DNA of 64,000 nucleotides from IMCC26256 sp046081705 (GTDB lineage: Bacteria > Actinomycetota > Acidimicrobiia > IMCC26256), in assembly GCA_046081705.1 (NCBI GenBank), contig JBJTWK010000081.1, positions 29,784-93,783 of the forward strand, written 5' to 3'. A program made the translations under genes and the position numbers. The notes beneath the pieces were generated by a model. That model worked only from the letters and a program-made list of their open reading frames with translations, did no database searches and was not told the origin of the DNA. Every line of letters begins with the position of its first letter. The stretch's first letter is position 1. Positions 32,217-41,065 of the stretch are shown here, piece by piece.

Positions 32217-32260
32217 GCATCGCACCCGTGGCCCCTCCCCGGAGGTCACGGGTGCGATGC
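32217..32260 (+). terminator. Terminator after the NlpC/P60 gene
   Basis: Perfect 14-bp arms (32217-32230 and 32247-32260) flank an inner 5-bp CCTCC/GGAGG stem. The hairpin ends 9 nt before the methyltransferase start. Confidence 0.75.
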
Positions 32261-32269
32261 TGTCCGGAC

Positions 32270-32899
32270 ATGGACGATCGCGTCACCCCCGATCCCGACC
32301 GCACCGACACCGCCGATCCCGCCTACACCGCGCGACTGCGCGAGCTCGAGGGTCGGGGCTGGAAGCAGCGGCTGGACGTGCAGCGGCCGTACCGCTGGAA
32401 CCTCCGTCGGCTCCACCCGGGCCGGACCCTCGACGTCGGCTGCGGGATCGGGCGCAACCTCGCCCACCTCGACGGCAACGGCGTCGGCATCGACCACAAC
32501 GCCACCTCGGTCGACGCCGCACGCGAGCGCGGGTTCACCGCCTACACGCCCGACGCGTTCGTCGCGTCGCAAGATGCCGTCCTCGGCGGGTTCGACTCGC
32601 TCCTCGTCGCGCACGTGCTCGAGCACCTCGACCTCGCGACCCAGCGCGACCTGCTGGCGACCTACCTGCCCTACGTGCGCGAGGGCGGCCGGGCGATCCT
32701 CATCACCCCGCAGGAGGCCGGGTTCCGCACCGACGCGACGCACGTCCGGTTCGTCGACCCCGCGGGCTGCGACCTCGCGCTGCACGAGCACGGTTGGCGG
32801 GTCGTCGCGAAGCAGTCGTTCCCGTTCCCGCGGCCCGTCGGTCGCGTGTTCCCCTACAACGAGTTCGTCGTCGTCGGCGAGCGCGACCCCGACGCGTGA
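32270..32899 (+). CDS. SAM-dependent methyltransferase (class I)
   Basis: A 209-residue Methyltransf_11/23-type enzyme. SAM-binding motif I is RTLDVGCGIGRNLAHL (about 52-67), with motif II GVGIDHNATSVDAAR and the LVAHVLEHLDLATQR post-motif. The C-terminus GWRVVAKQSFPFPRPVGR is typical of enzymes found with glycosyltransferases. The substrate is probably a glycan or lipid-linked sugar, judged only from its neighbours. The ATG at 32270 follows the terminator by 9 nt, so it must use its own promoter. The stop overlaps the glycosyltransferase start by GTGA. Confidence 0.85.
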   Translation: MDDRVTPDPDRTDTADPAYTARLRELEGRGWKQRLDVQRPYRWNLRRLHPGRTLDVGCGIGRNLAHLDGNGVGIDHNATSVDAARERGFTAYTPDAFVASQDAVLGGFDSLLVAHVLEHLDLATQRDLLATYLPYVREGGRAILITPQEAGFRTDATHVRFVDPAGCDLALHEHGWRVVAKQSFPFPRPVGRVFPYNEFVVVGERDPDA

Positions 32900-33798
32900 C
32901 GGGGACGCCGGCGATCACGTTCGCGATCCCCTACTACGCCGGGATCGACTACCTCCGCCGGGCGATCGCGAGCGTGCAGGCGCAGACCCGAGACGACTGG
33001 GAGTGCGTGGTCGTCGACGACGCCGGCCCCGAGTCGGCGGCCGCGGCCGTGCTCGCGCTCGGCGACCCGCGGGTGCGCTACGAGCGCAACCCCACGAACC
33101 TGGGACTCGGTGGCAACTGGAACCGCGCCGTCGGGCTCGCCACCGCACCGCTCGTGACCCTCCTCCACGCCGACGACGAGCTGCTCCCGGGCTACGCGGA
33201 CGCGGTCGTGCGCGCCCACGCCGCGCACCCCGACGCGTTCGCGGTGTTCACGCGCGCCACCGTGATCGGCCCGGACGGTGCTCCCGTGTTCTCCTTCCCC
33301 GATCGCGTGAAGCGCGTCATCGAGGGGCGGTCGCGCGGCACCACCGTCGTCCACGGCGAGCCCGGGCTCGAGCGGCTGCTCCGCGGCCAGTTCATCTTCT
33401 GCCCGACCCTCTGCTACCGACGGGAGGCGCTCGGTTCGGATCCGTTCTCGACGGAGTGGCGCATGGTGCTCGACCTCGTGCTGCTCGCCGGGTCGCTGCT
33501 CGCCGGCCGACGGTTCATCGGGATCCCCGAGCCGCTCTACGCGTACCGCCGCCACGACGCGAGCCAGACGGCCACCCTCACCGCGTCGACGGAGCGGTTC
33601 GACGAGGAGATCGCGGTCTACGACGAGATCGCCGGCCGGGCCGAGGCGGCCGGGTGGTACCGGGCCGCCGCCACGGCCCGGGCCAAGCGGATCATCCGAC
33701 TCCACCTCGCCTACCGGATCGTGGGGGACGCGCTCCACGGCCGGGGTGCAGGCGTCCGCGCGAAGCGGGCCGCGTTCCGACGGGCCGGTCAGGGCTGA
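32896..33798 (+). CDS. Family 2 glycosyltransferase
   Basis: A 300-residue GT-A enzyme. The nucleotide-sugar motifs are ITFAIPYYAGIDYLRRAIAS, CVVVDDAGPES, the NLGLGGNWNRAV segment and the metal-binding LLHADDELLPG. The acceptor half has RGQFIFCPTLCYRRE and YAYRRHDASQTA. It transfers a sugar to a surface glycan; donor and acceptor are unknown. GTG at 32896 overlaps the methyltransferase stop. The 3' end overlaps the opposing glycosyltransferase gene by 10 nt. Confidence 0.87.
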   Translation: MTGTPAITFAIPYYAGIDYLRRAIASVQAQTRDDWECVVVDDAGPESAAAAVLALGDPRVRYERNPTNLGLGGNWNRAVGLATAPLVTLLHADDELLPGYADAVVRAHAAHPDAFAVFTRATVIGPDGAPVFSFPDRVKRVIEGRSRGTTVVHGEPGLERLLRGQFIFCPTLCYRREALGSDPFSTEWRMVLDLVLLAGSLLAGRRFIGIPEPLYAYRRHDASQTATLTASTERFDEEIAVYDEIAGRAEAAGWYRAAATARAKRIIRLHLAYRIVGDALHGRGAGVRAKRAAFRRAGQG

Positions 33799-34520
33799 GG
33801 CTGCTCCGACAGCGGACGGATCCGGAAGTCGAGCCCGGCGGTCGTGGCGATCACCGCGCGCAGGATGAAGCGGGCCGCGGCGATCGGCTTCGCCGAGGCC
33901 TCACCGGCCTGCCGCTCACGGATGTGGATCGGCGTCTCCACGATCCGGTACCCACCACGCGCGGCCACGAGCGCGGCCTCGAAGGTGTCGCCGAGGTAGT
34001 GCACCGGGTACGAGGCCGCGAACTCACCGAGCAACGGCTCGGCGATGCACCGGAAGCCCGAGGTGGTGTCGTGGATCCGCACGCCGCCCGAGCGACGGAC
34101 GATGCCCGAGAGCACCCGCATGATGAGCCGCCGGGCCCGCCCGACCTCGTACTCGTGGGAGCCCTCGACGAAGCGACTGCCGATGACGAGGTGGGCCCCG
34201 TCGGCGGTCTGCACCTCGAGCAGTCGGCGGATCTCGCTCGGCGGGTGCTGGCCGTCCGCGTCGCACTGCACGACCCGTCGGTACCCGCGGTCGACCGCGA
34301 AGCGGAACCCGCACCGCAGCGCACCGCCGACCCCGAGGTTGATCGGGAGTTGGAGCACCTTGGCCCCCGCCGCCCGCGCCACCTCGGCGGTCGCGTCGGC
34401 CGAGCCGTCGTCGATGACCACGCAGTCGAGCCCGGCCGCGAGCAGGTCGCGCACCACATCGCCCACCGCGCCCGCCTCGTTGTACGCGGGCACGACGACG
34501 AGCGTGTCCCGGGCACTCAT
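33789..34520 (-). CDS. Dolichol-phosphate mannosyltransferase-like GT2
   Basis: A 243-residue DPM1/polyprenyl-phosphate glycosyltransferase-like enzyme: LVVVPAYNEAGAVGDVV, CVVIDDGSADATAEVAR, NLGVGGALRCGFRFA, QCDADGQHPPSEI and SGFRCIAEPLLGEF. It lacks C-terminal transmembrane helices, like soluble DPM1-type enzymes. It would load a sugar onto a polyprenyl phosphate. The ATG at 34520 overlaps the stop of the DUF2304 membrane gene, a common pairing in polysaccharide clusters that suggests a membrane partner. Confidence 0.88.
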   Translation of the reverse strand: MSARDTLVVVPAYNEAGAVGDVVRDLLAAGLDCVVIDDGSADATAEVARAAGAKVLQLPINLGVGGALRCGFRFAVDRGYRRVVQCDADGQHPPSEIRRLLEVQTADGAHLVIGSRFVEGSHEYEVGRARRLIMRVLSGIVRRSGGVRIHDTTSGFRCIAEPLLGEFAASYPVHYLGDTFEAALVAARGGYRIVETPIHIRERQAGEASAKPIAAARFILRAVIATTAGLDFRIRPLSEQPQP

Positions 34521-34879
34521 GCGCCGGGTGTGCCCTCGTCGCGCGTCTCGAGCTCGTCGACGCGTTCGCGGAGCAACGCGATCGCCTCGGTGAGGTCCCG
34601 CTGCTGCGCAGTGAGCCCCGAGGCGGTGATCGAGAGCTGGATGCAGATGAGCAGGAGCGTGCCGGTCGCGAGGAGGAGCAGGACCCCGGTCGCCGTCATG
34701 CCGAACCAGTTGGCGATCGGCTCGATGAGGGGCGTGAGGAGCGCGAGGACGATGACGACGAGCGCCAGCAGCACCCAGCCGACCGTGTACCGAACGGTCA
34801 GGAGGCGTCGACGGGCGATGGCGAGCACGAGTGCACCGAGCGCGATCCCCGCCGCGATGATGAGCAGTTCCTGCTTCAC
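34517..34879 (-). CDS. DUF2304 membrane protein
   Basis: A 120-residue protein with three hydrophobic segments (about 4-22, 33-52, 65-85), the DUF2304 linker RRLLTVRYTVGWVLLAL, and a C-terminal amphipathic helix LTEAIALLRERVDELE. DUF2304 proteins accompany DPM1-like glycosyltransferases and may anchor them. The GTG at 34879 has TAGCAT 7 nt upstream and no ribosome binding site. Confidence 0.82.
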   Translation of the reverse strand: MKQELLIIAAGIALGALVLAIARRRLLTVRYTVGWVLLALVVIVLALLTPLIEPIANWFGMTATGVLLLLATGTLLLICIQLSITASGLTAQQRDLTEAIALLRERVDELETRDEGTPGA

Positions 34880-34886
34880 GGTGGCG

Positions 34887-34892
34887 ATGCTA
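34887..34892 (-). promoter_or_regulatory. -10 box of leaderless DUF2304-GT operon
   Basis: TAGCAT on the minus strand, 7 nt before the GTG at 34879. Confidence 0.45.
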
Positions 34893-34924
34893 GGCCCGCC
34901 GACCGCCCGGTCGGCGCGTCCCGA

Positions 34925-36517
34925 TCACCGGCGCGGCCGCTCCATCCAGTCGTCGCGCAACGGTTCGAGGTTCGGGTTGTAGTACGGGTCGCTGCCCATC
35001 GGGGTCGCCCACCGTTCCCGCATGACCCGTAGCTCGTCAGCCCCGACGTCGGGATCGCGGGTCATCGACTCGAAGTGGTACAGCACCGCGTGGGGCGTCC
35101 AGAGGATCCGGTGGCCGCGGGCCCGGATCTTGAGCGAGAAGTCGACGTCGTTGAAGTTGCCCGCGAGTTCGGGAGTCATACCGCCGACCTCGCTCCAGAC
35201 CGACATCTTCACGAGTGCGCAGGCCGCGGTGACCCCGGAGACCTCGCGCTGGCACGCGAGCACCGACGAGGCCCCGAGGTGGTCGGCCGGGTACCCGAAG
35301 TACGCGTGGAACGGATCGCCGTTGTAGACGTGCCCCGCGTGCTGGAGCCGCCCGTCGGCGAAGAGGAGCTTCGCCCCGACCATCGCGACGTCGTCCTCCT
35401 GGATGAGGCCGAGCATCGTCTCGATGAAGTCCGGGCTCTCCACCTCGACGTCGTCGTTGAGCAGGAGCAGCAGATCACCGGTCGCGTGGGCGGCCCCGAG
35501 GTTCACCTTCTCCGAGAAGTTGAAGGGCCGGTCGTACCAGACGAGCACGAGCCGGTCCCCCGCCAGGCGGTCGAGTTCCGCGAGCACCGATGGCGGCGTC
35601 GGACGGTCGACCACGCAGATGATCTCGAGGTTCGTGTAGCGGGCCCGCTCGACGAGGGAACGCACCGCCTCGACGACGAAGCAGCGATCGACGCCCCACA
35701 CCCGGCCGCTCGAGCCGCGCGTCGGGATCACCACACTGACGAGCGGCTCCCCGTCGACCACCCGCTCGACCCGGTACACGCCCGGCACGACGCCGTCGGT
35801 CACCGCAGCGCGTCGACCCGTCCGATCGCAGTGGTCCTGCACCGCGCGCCGACCCGCCTCGTAGGCCCACGGCTTGGCCGCCGCGTTGTTGGCCACCGAG
35901 GCCGGGAGGATCCGCCAGTGGTAGAGGACCTTCGGGATGTGGCGGATCGACCGGGCGCGCTCGGTCACCCGCAGCACGAGGTCGTAGTCCTGGGACCCGT
36001 CGTAGCCCGGCCGGAACCCGCCGACCTCGAGCACGAGGGTGCGGCGTGCCACCGAGAGGTGCCCGGTGTACATCTGCGACCGGAAGCGCTCCGGCGACCA
36101 GTCGGGCTTGTAGAACGGATCGACGAAGCGGCCCTCCGGCGTGAGGTAGTCCTCGTCCGAGTAGCAGTAGTCGAGCGCCGGATCGGTGCTCGCGACGAGG
36201 TCGACCTCGGCGAGCGCGTCCTTGGTGAGCACGTCGTCGTGGTCGAGCAGCGCGACGAACTCACCGGTCGCCAGTTCGAGTGCGTCCTGCGACGCGGCGA
36301 TGATGCCACCGTTCGTCGGCCGCTTCACGACCCGGAACCGTCGGTCCTTCGAGGCGTACTCCTCGAGCACGCGCGCGACGTGGGGTTGGGTCGACGCGTC
36401 GTCGACGAGGCAGTGCTCCCAGTCGGTGCAGGTCTGGCGGGCCACCGAGTCGAGGCAGGCCCGGAGCACGTCCTCCGGCGGATCGAAGACGGGAGTGATG
36501 ATCGAGTAGCGCGCCAT
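34925..36517 (-). CDS. Two-domain family 2 glycosyltransferase
   Basis: A 530-residue enzyme with two GT-A domains. The first (1-210) has SIITPVFDPPEDVLRACLDS, CLVDDASTQPH and LLDHDDVLT. The second (about 255-520) has LVSVVIPTRGSSGRV, ICVVDRPTPP, NFSEKVNLGAAHATGDLLLL and LLNDDVEVESPDFIE, with the rhamnosyltransferase-like LAGNFNDVDFSLKIRARGHR. Such tandem enzymes build O-antigen-like or wall polysaccharide chains. It starts 12 nt after the stop of a small coiled-coil gene, so it is probably co-transcribed with it. Confidence 0.88.
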   Translation of the reverse strand: MARYSIITPVFDPPEDVLRACLDSVARQTCTDWEHCLVDDASTQPHVARVLEEYASKDRRFRVVKRPTNGGIIAASQDALELATGEFVALLDHDDVLTKDALAEVDLVASTDPALDYCYSDEDYLTPEGRFVDPFYKPDWSPERFRSQMYTGHLSVARRTLVLEVGGFRPGYDGSQDYDLVLRVTERARSIRHIPKVLYHWRILPASVANNAAAKPWAYEAGRRAVQDHCDRTGRRAAVTDGVVPGVYRVERVVDGEPLVSVVIPTRGSSGRVWGVDRCFVVEAVRSLVERARYTNLEIICVVDRPTPPSVLAELDRLAGDRLVLVWYDRPFNFSEKVNLGAAHATGDLLLLLNDDVEVESPDFIETMLGLIQEDDVAMVGAKLLFADGRLQHAGHVYNGDPFHAYFGYPADHLGASSVLACQREVSGVTAACALVKMSVWSEVGGMTPELAGNFNDVDFSLKIRARGHRILWTPHAVLYHFESMTRDPDVGADELRVMRERWATPMGSDPYYNPNLEPLRDDWMERPRR

Positions 36518-36529
36518 GGTTCGCCGACC

Positions 36530-36823
36530 TCAGGCGCCGCGCAGGATGCCCTTGATACGGCGGAGCGGCGCCTTGAGCCGCGCCTTGAGCCACTTCGAGT
36601 TGCGCTCGGCCCGGTCCAGCCGGCCCTCGAGGATCTTCACCTGCCCCCGGAGCTCGCCGGCGGCCATCTCTGCGCCGAAGGCCGCGTCGCGGGCGGCCCA
36701 GAGGTCGACCCGCAACTGCTGGTACGCGGCCTCGTCGGGCCCGACGAGTGCCCGCAGGCGCTCGACCTCCGCCCGCAGGGCGTCGACGTCGTTCGGGATC
36801 GAGGTCTCGGAGGGGTTCGGCAT
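36530..36823 (-). CDS. Small coiled-coil protein
   Basis: A 97-residue protein that is largely helical: heptad-like DALRAEVERLRALVG and ELRGQVKILEGRLDRAERN, then a basic amphipathic end KWLKARLKAPLRRIKGILRG that could touch membrane. I recognise no family; similar short coiled coils precede glycosyltransferases in polysaccharide clusters. ATG 36823 is favoured over 36829 because GAAGGA lies 5 nt upstream of it. A TAGCGT -10 candidate lies further upstream. Confidence 0.65.
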   Translation of the reverse strand: MPNPSETSIPNDVDALRAEVERLRALVGPDEAAYQQLRVDLWAARDAAFGAEMAAGELRGQVKILEGRLDRAERNSKWLKARLKAPLRRIKGILRGA

Positions 36824-36888
36824 GGCCATCCTTCACGTCGGGCCGCGGTCCCCAACGCTAGCGCCCTACCCGCCGGGCGAGGTGCGGC

Positions 36889-37380
36889 TCAGTCGTGCGG
36901 GCCCGCCAGGTGGCGTTCCCGGGCCTCGTCGATGGTGCGCACGGCGATGTCGGCACCCTCCCAGCCCCCGACCTCGGTCGACTTGCCCGGTTCGACGTCC
37001 TTGTAGACCGTGAAGAAGTGCGCGATCTCCTCGAGGAGGAGCGGCTCGACGTCCGCGATGTCGACGATGCGGGCCACGCGCGGGTCCCGGGCCGGGACGC
37101 ACAGGATCTTGGCGTCGGGTCCGGCCTCGTCGCGCATCCAGAAGACCCCGACGGCCCGCACCCGCACCCGACAACCCGGGAAGGTCGGTTCGTCGAGCAG
37201 CACGAGCGCGTCGAGCGGGTCACCGTCCTCGCCGAGCGTGTCGGGGAGGAACCCGTAGTCCGCCGGGTACTGGGTCGCGGTGAACAGCATACGGTCGAGG
37301 AAGATCTCGCCCGTCTCGTGGTCCATCTCGAACTTGTTGCGGGACCCCTTGGGGATCTCGACCACCATCGTGTGCTCCAT
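36889..37380 (-). CDS. ppa: Inorganic pyrophosphatase
   Basis: A 163-residue family I soluble pyrophosphatase that hydrolyses PPi and pulls biosynthetic reactions forward. It shows VVEIPKGSRNKFEMDHETG, YPADYGFLPDTLGEDGDPLD with the catalytic acidic cluster, VRAVGVFWMRDEAGPDAKI and FFTVYKDVEPGK. Length is typical of actinobacterial forms. The ATG at 37380 lies 7 nt after CATACT. The gene is divergent from the acyl-CoA ligase gene. Confidence 0.95.
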   Translation of the reverse strand: MEHTMVVEIPKGSRNKFEMDHETGEIFLDRMLFTATQYPADYGFLPDTLGEDGDPLDALVLLDEPTFPGCRVRVRAVGVFWMRDEAGPDAKILCVPARDPRVARIVDIADVEPLLLEEIAHFFTVYKDVEPGKSTEVGGWEGADIAVRTIDEARERHLAGPHD

Positions 37381-37387
37381 ACCCCCG

Positions 37388-37393
37388 AGTATG
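37388..37393 (-). promoter_or_regulatory. -10 box of leaderless ppa
   Basis: CATACT on the minus strand, 7 nt before the ATG at 37380. Confidence 0.4.
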
Positions 37394-37439
37394 CCCGGCG
37401 ATGACGCGACGGCGCCCGCGGATCGGGCAGGCTGCTCCG

Positions 37440-38798
37440 ATGGGTCGGGACGCCGCGGGGGTCGAGGTGGTCACCGCCGCCGATTCGGAGCTCGATCAGG
37501 CGCTCGCCGCCGGCGGGCTCACCGCGGCCGGTCTCCGGGAGGGCGACCGCGTCGCGCTCATCGCCGGGTCCTCGGCGGCGTACCTCGCGGTCGCCCTCGG
37601 GGCGCTGCGCGTCGGCGTCGTGCCGGTCCTGCTCCACCCTGCGCTCACCGCCGACGAGCAAGGACTGCTCCTCGACGACGCCGCCCCGGCGCTCGTGCTC
37701 CGAGGCGAGGAGGTCCCCGCCTTCGTCGACGCCGCACGTGACGCCCGCACGGCGGTCGACCTCGCGGCGTTCCCCCGGAGTCGACCCATGCTCTACACCT
37801 CGGGCACGACCGGCACACCGAAGGGCGTGTGGACGGGACTGCTGTCGGACGCGGACGCGGCGGCACTCGCGCTCGACGAGCGGGGCACCTGGGACTTCTC
37901 GGCCGACGACGTCCACATCGTCGCGTCGCCGCTGCACCACTCCGCACCCATGCGGTTCGCCGGGGGTGTGCTGCTCGCTGGCGGGACCGTCGTGATCCCC
38001 GGACCGTTCGACGCCGCGACCTTCACCGCCGCGGTGGCCGAGCACCGCCCGACGAACGCCTTCCTCGTGCCCGCACACCTCCAACGCCTGCTCGCCCACG
38101 CCGACGCCACCGGCGCGACGCTCCCCTTCGCATCGTTCCGACGCGTCGCCCACGCGGGCTCGGCCTGTCCGGAGCCACTCAAGCGCCGTGCCCTCGACGC
38201 CTTCCCCGCCGGGAGCCTGTGGGAGTTCTACGGGTCGACCGAGGGGCAGTTCACGGTCTGCCCTCCCGACGAGTGGCTGGCCCACCCCGGCACCGTCGGT
38301 CGGGCCCGGCCCGGGCGCACCCTCGCCATCGACGAGGACGACCTCATCTGGTGCCGAGTGCCCCCGTTCGCGCGCTTCGAGTACTGGCGCGATCCCGAGC
38401 GCACGGTGGCCGCGTGGCGCGACGACGCGTTCAGCGTCTTCGACATCGGCAGCCTCGGTCCGGAGGGTCACCTGTTCCTCGACGGTCGCCGCGACGACCT
38501 CGTCATCACCGGCGGCGTGAACGTCTATCCGCTCGAGGTCGAACGCGCGTTGCTGCTCATCCCCGGCGTGCTCGACGTCTCGGTCTTCGGCGTCCCCGAC
38601 GAACGGTGGGGCGACCGTGTGTGCGCGGCGATCGTCGGTCCGGTCGACGACGCCACCCTCGACGCGTGGGCCCGCGAGCACCTCGCGCCACACAAACGGC
38701 CGAAGGAGTACGTGCACGTCGACGCGATCCCGACGAACACCATGGGCAAGGTCCGGAGGTCGCGTCTCGCCGCCGACCTCGGGCTCGCCGCCCCGTGA
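37440..38798 (+). CDS. Acyl-CoA synthetase / AMP-binding enzyme
   Basis: A 452-residue ANL-superfamily ligase. The P-loop is MLYTSGTTGTPKGV, A5 is WEFYGSTEGQFTV, A7-A8 is DIGSLGPEGHLFLDGRRDD then LVITGGVNVYPLEVE, and the catalytic Lys lies in PTNTMGKVRRSRLA. It activates a carboxylate, probably a fatty or aromatic acid, to its acyl-CoA. It is shorter than the usual 500-540 residues because the N-terminal subdomain is compact. ATG 37440 is preferred (CAGGCT 6 nt upstream suits a leaderless start), but ATG 37401 is also in frame. Confidence 0.85.
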   Translation: MGRDAAGVEVVTAADSELDQALAAGGLTAAGLREGDRVALIAGSSAAYLAVALGALRVGVVPVLLHPALTADEQGLLLDDAAPALVLRGEEVPAFVDAARDARTAVDLAAFPRSRPMLYTSGTTGTPKGVWTGLLSDADAAALALDERGTWDFSADDVHIVASPLHHSAPMRFAGGVLLAGGTVVIPGPFDAATFTAAVAEHRPTNAFLVPAHLQRLLAHADATGATLPFASFRRVAHAGSACPEPLKRRALDAFPAGSLWEFYGSTEGQFTVCPPDEWLAHPGTVGRARPGRTLAIDEDDLIWCRVPPFARFEYWRDPERTVAAWRDDAFSVFDIGSLGPEGHLFLDGRRDDLVITGGVNVYPLEVERALLLIPGVLDVSVFGVPDERWGDRVCAAIVGPVDDATLDAWAREHLAPHKRPKEYVHVDAIPTNTMGKVRRSRLAADLGLAAP

Positions 38799-38801
38799 CG
38801 C

Positions 38802-39836
38802 TCAGGCTCGACGCCACCGGAGCGTGACCTCGGGATCGGCCTCGACCTCGGCGAGCACGGCTGCGCCGCGCGCCGGGTCGATGCCCAGGACCTCGTCGAG
38901 GAAGCCGGCGGCGATCCGGGCCTGGAGCGCGACCGCCGCCCGCCACGGTCGCATCCCCGCCTCCCGCGTGTCGGCCGCGGTGTCCTCGAGGTAGTCCCGC
39001 AGGTTCTGCGGCAGGTCGGGGACGCGGGGCGCGAGTTCGGCGTACAACCCGACGTCGCTGCACGCCTGGTGCGCCGCGTCGGCCACGTCGATCCGCACGG
39101 TGTCCGGGGTGTCGAGCAGGGCCCACGGACGATCCGCGTCGACCGCCGGCGGGGTGGTGGCGTCGCGAGCGGCCACCGACAGCATCGTCGGTACCCCGAC
39201 CCGGGCGAGGTCGGCGTCGGTGAGCGCGCGCGTGTACGCCTGCAACCCCACGACCGCGCGCACGCGCCCGTCCGGCTCCCCGAACGCCCCCGCCGCGAGC
39301 CCGAGCGCGGTGTAGCCGCCGTACGAGTGGCCGGAGACCGCGACGCGCTCCGGGTCGATCGCCGCCCGCACCGCGTCGGGGACCCCGGCCTCGAGCCCGA
39401 GCGCCGCGTCGAGCAGCAGCCGGGCGTCGTCGACCCGCTGGCGTTCGTTCGTCGCATCGTCGACCGCGATCTCGAGCGCGAAGTCGATGAGGGTGTCGCC
39501 CGGGTGGTCGGCCGAGATCACGACGCAGCCGATCGCCGCGAGCGCCTCGCACAGGAGGGTGTACGCGATGCGGGTACCGGTGCGGCCGTGGGAGAACAGG
39601 ACGAGGGGCGCCCGGCCCGGTGCCGGCGGAGCGTCGTGGGCACCCGCGCTCACGAACCCCGTCCCCGGCAGGAGCTCGTAGACCGTCGGTGCGACCGCGG
39701 CGGCCGGCTCGATCGGGTACCAGCACTCCACCGGCAGCAGGCGATCGCCGCGGGCGCCGTCGACCACCAGGCCGCTCGCCCGACCGACCGGAGGTGAACC
39801 CGCGAGGAGCGGCGCCCCCGCGTGCAGGTCGCTCAC
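38802..39836 (-). CDS. Alpha/beta hydrolase (PAF-acetylhydrolase/dienelactone-like)
   Basis: A 344-residue serine hydrolase. Core motifs are RLLPVECWYPI, PLVLFSHGRTGTRIAYTLL (oxyanion region), CVVISADHPGDT and the nucleophile elbow VAVSGHSYGGYTAL, followed by PTMLSVAARDATT with the likely Asp, and DAAHQACSDV with the likely His. The pattern is that of platelet-activating-factor acetylhydrolase-like enzymes. Substrate unknown; the neighbourhood suggests a lipid or isoprenoid ester. There is no clear signal peptide. The GTG start at 39836 overlaps the thiolase stop by GTGA. Confidence 0.8.
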   Translation of the reverse strand: MSDLHAGAPLLAGSPPVGRASGLVVDGARGDRLLPVECWYPIEPAAAVAPTVYELLPGTGFVSAGAHDAPPAPGRAPLVLFSHGRTGTRIAYTLLCEALAAIGCVVISADHPGDTLIDFALEIAVDDATNERQRVDDARLLLDAALGLEAGVPDAVRAAIDPERVAVSGHSYGGYTALGLAAGAFGEPDGRVRAVVGLQAYTRALTDADLARVGVPTMLSVAARDATTPPAVDADRPWALLDTPDTVRIDVADAAHQACSDVGLYAELAPRVPDLPQNLRDYLEDTAADTREAGMRPWRAAVALQARIAAGFLDEVLGIDPARGAAVLAEVEADPEVTLRWRRA

Positions 39837-41065
39837 GCGTCGGTCTCGACGATGAAGGACACCGCGGTCGTCGCGCTCCCGCCGATGTTCAACGTGCCCG
39901 CCCGCCGCGCGCCCGCCACCTGGTACTCCCCGGCGGTGCCGCGCACCTGCCGGAACCCGTCGAGGAGCATCCGCACCCCGCTCGCACCGACCGGGTGGCC
40001 GACGCCGACGAGGCCCCCGCTCGGGTTCACCGGATGGGGTCCGTCGATGAGCGTCGCCCCGTCCTCGACCGCCTTCCACGACTCCCCCGGCGCGGTGATG
40101 CCGAGATGGTCGATCGCCATGTAGTGCGTGGTGGTGAAGCAGTCGTGGACCTCGAACGCGTCGACCGCGCCGACGTCGGGGATCCCGGCCCGCGCGAACG
40201 CATCGGTGACGGTGGCCCGCACGTGCGGGAGCACGTACTCGGCATCGGCGGAGGCCGCGAGCTTCGCCGGCAGCGTCATGCGGCCGGTGCGGTGGCCCCA
40301 GCCGCTGATGCGCGGGACCGCATCCGCCGCGACACCGCGACGCTCGGCCCAGCGCGCCGCGTACTCCGGCGACGCCAGCACGAGCGCGGCGGCTCCGTCG
40401 GTGATCTGCGAGCAGTCGTGCCGCCGCAACCGCCCGACCACCACCGGGTTCGCGCGGTCGTCCGGTTCGAACGACTCCTCACCGAGCTCCCACACCCGGG
40501 TCTGGGCGCGCGGGTTGCGCCGGGCGGCTTCGAACGACGAGCGTCCGAGCATCGCCAGATGACGATCGTCGAGGCCGTATCGCTTGTCGTACTCGTCGCC
40601 GAGCGATGCGAACACCGTCGGCCAGACCATCGGCACACCGTCGGTCTCGTACGGCACCCAGGCGGCTGCGCCGAGGTTGGACACCGCCTGCGCGCTCGGG
40701 ACGTTGCGCATCATCTCGACCCCGACGACGAGGGCCGTGTCGTAGCGCCCGGCCTCGAGGTCGGCCATCGCCGCGAGCAGCGCCGTGCTCCCCGACGCGC
40801 AGGCGGCCTCGTGCCGTGAGGTCGCCAGACCGTCGAAGGCCGGATCGGCCTCCACGAGCAACGGCCCGAGGTGACCCTGACCCGTGAAGATCTCGCCCGC
40901 GAAGTTGCCGACGTGCCCGACACCGATCTCCCCGGCGTCCACCCGCGCGTCGACGAGTGCGTCCTGCACCACCTCGCGGATCATCGCCGCGAGATCGAGA
41001 CCCTCCCGGGTCCAGTTCCGGAGGAAGTCGGTCTGGGCGCCGCCGAGGATGCGGACGTCGCTCAC
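39833..41065 (-). CDS. Thiolase-family acetyl-CoA acetyltransferase (SCP-x-like)
   Basis: A 410-residue thiolase fold of the SCP2-thiolase type. The nucleophile Cys89 sits in HEAACASGSTALLAAM, the HDCFTTTHYMAI segment replaces the classical second-Cys region, and GGLVGVGHPVGASGVRM carries the active-site His. The N-terminus VRILGGAQTDFLRNW is typical of acyl-CoA acetyltransferases in actinobacterial lipid or steroid degradation. It would cleave or form a 3-ketoacyl-CoA. It starts at GTG 41065, overlapping the carotenoid oxygenase stop, in a three-gene coupled operon. Confidence 0.87.
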   Translation of the reverse strand: MSDVRILGGAQTDFLRNWTREGLDLAAMIREVVQDALVDARVDAGEIGVGHVGNFAGEIFTGQGHLGPLLVEADPAFDGLATSRHEAACASGSTALLAAMADLEAGRYDTALVVGVEMMRNVPSAQAVSNLGAAAWVPYETDGVPMVWPTVFASLGDEYDKRYGLDDRHLAMLGRSSFEAARRNPRAQTRVWELGEESFEPDDRANPVVVGRLRRHDCSQITDGAAALVLASPEYAARWAERRGVAADAVPRISGWGHRTGRMTLPAKLAASADAEYVLPHVRATVTDAFARAGIPDVGAVDAFEVHDCFTTTHYMAIDHLGITAPGESWKAVEDGATLIDGPHPVNPSGGLVGVGHPVGASGVRMLLDGFRQVRGTAGEYQVAGARRAGTLNIGGSATTAVSFIVETDA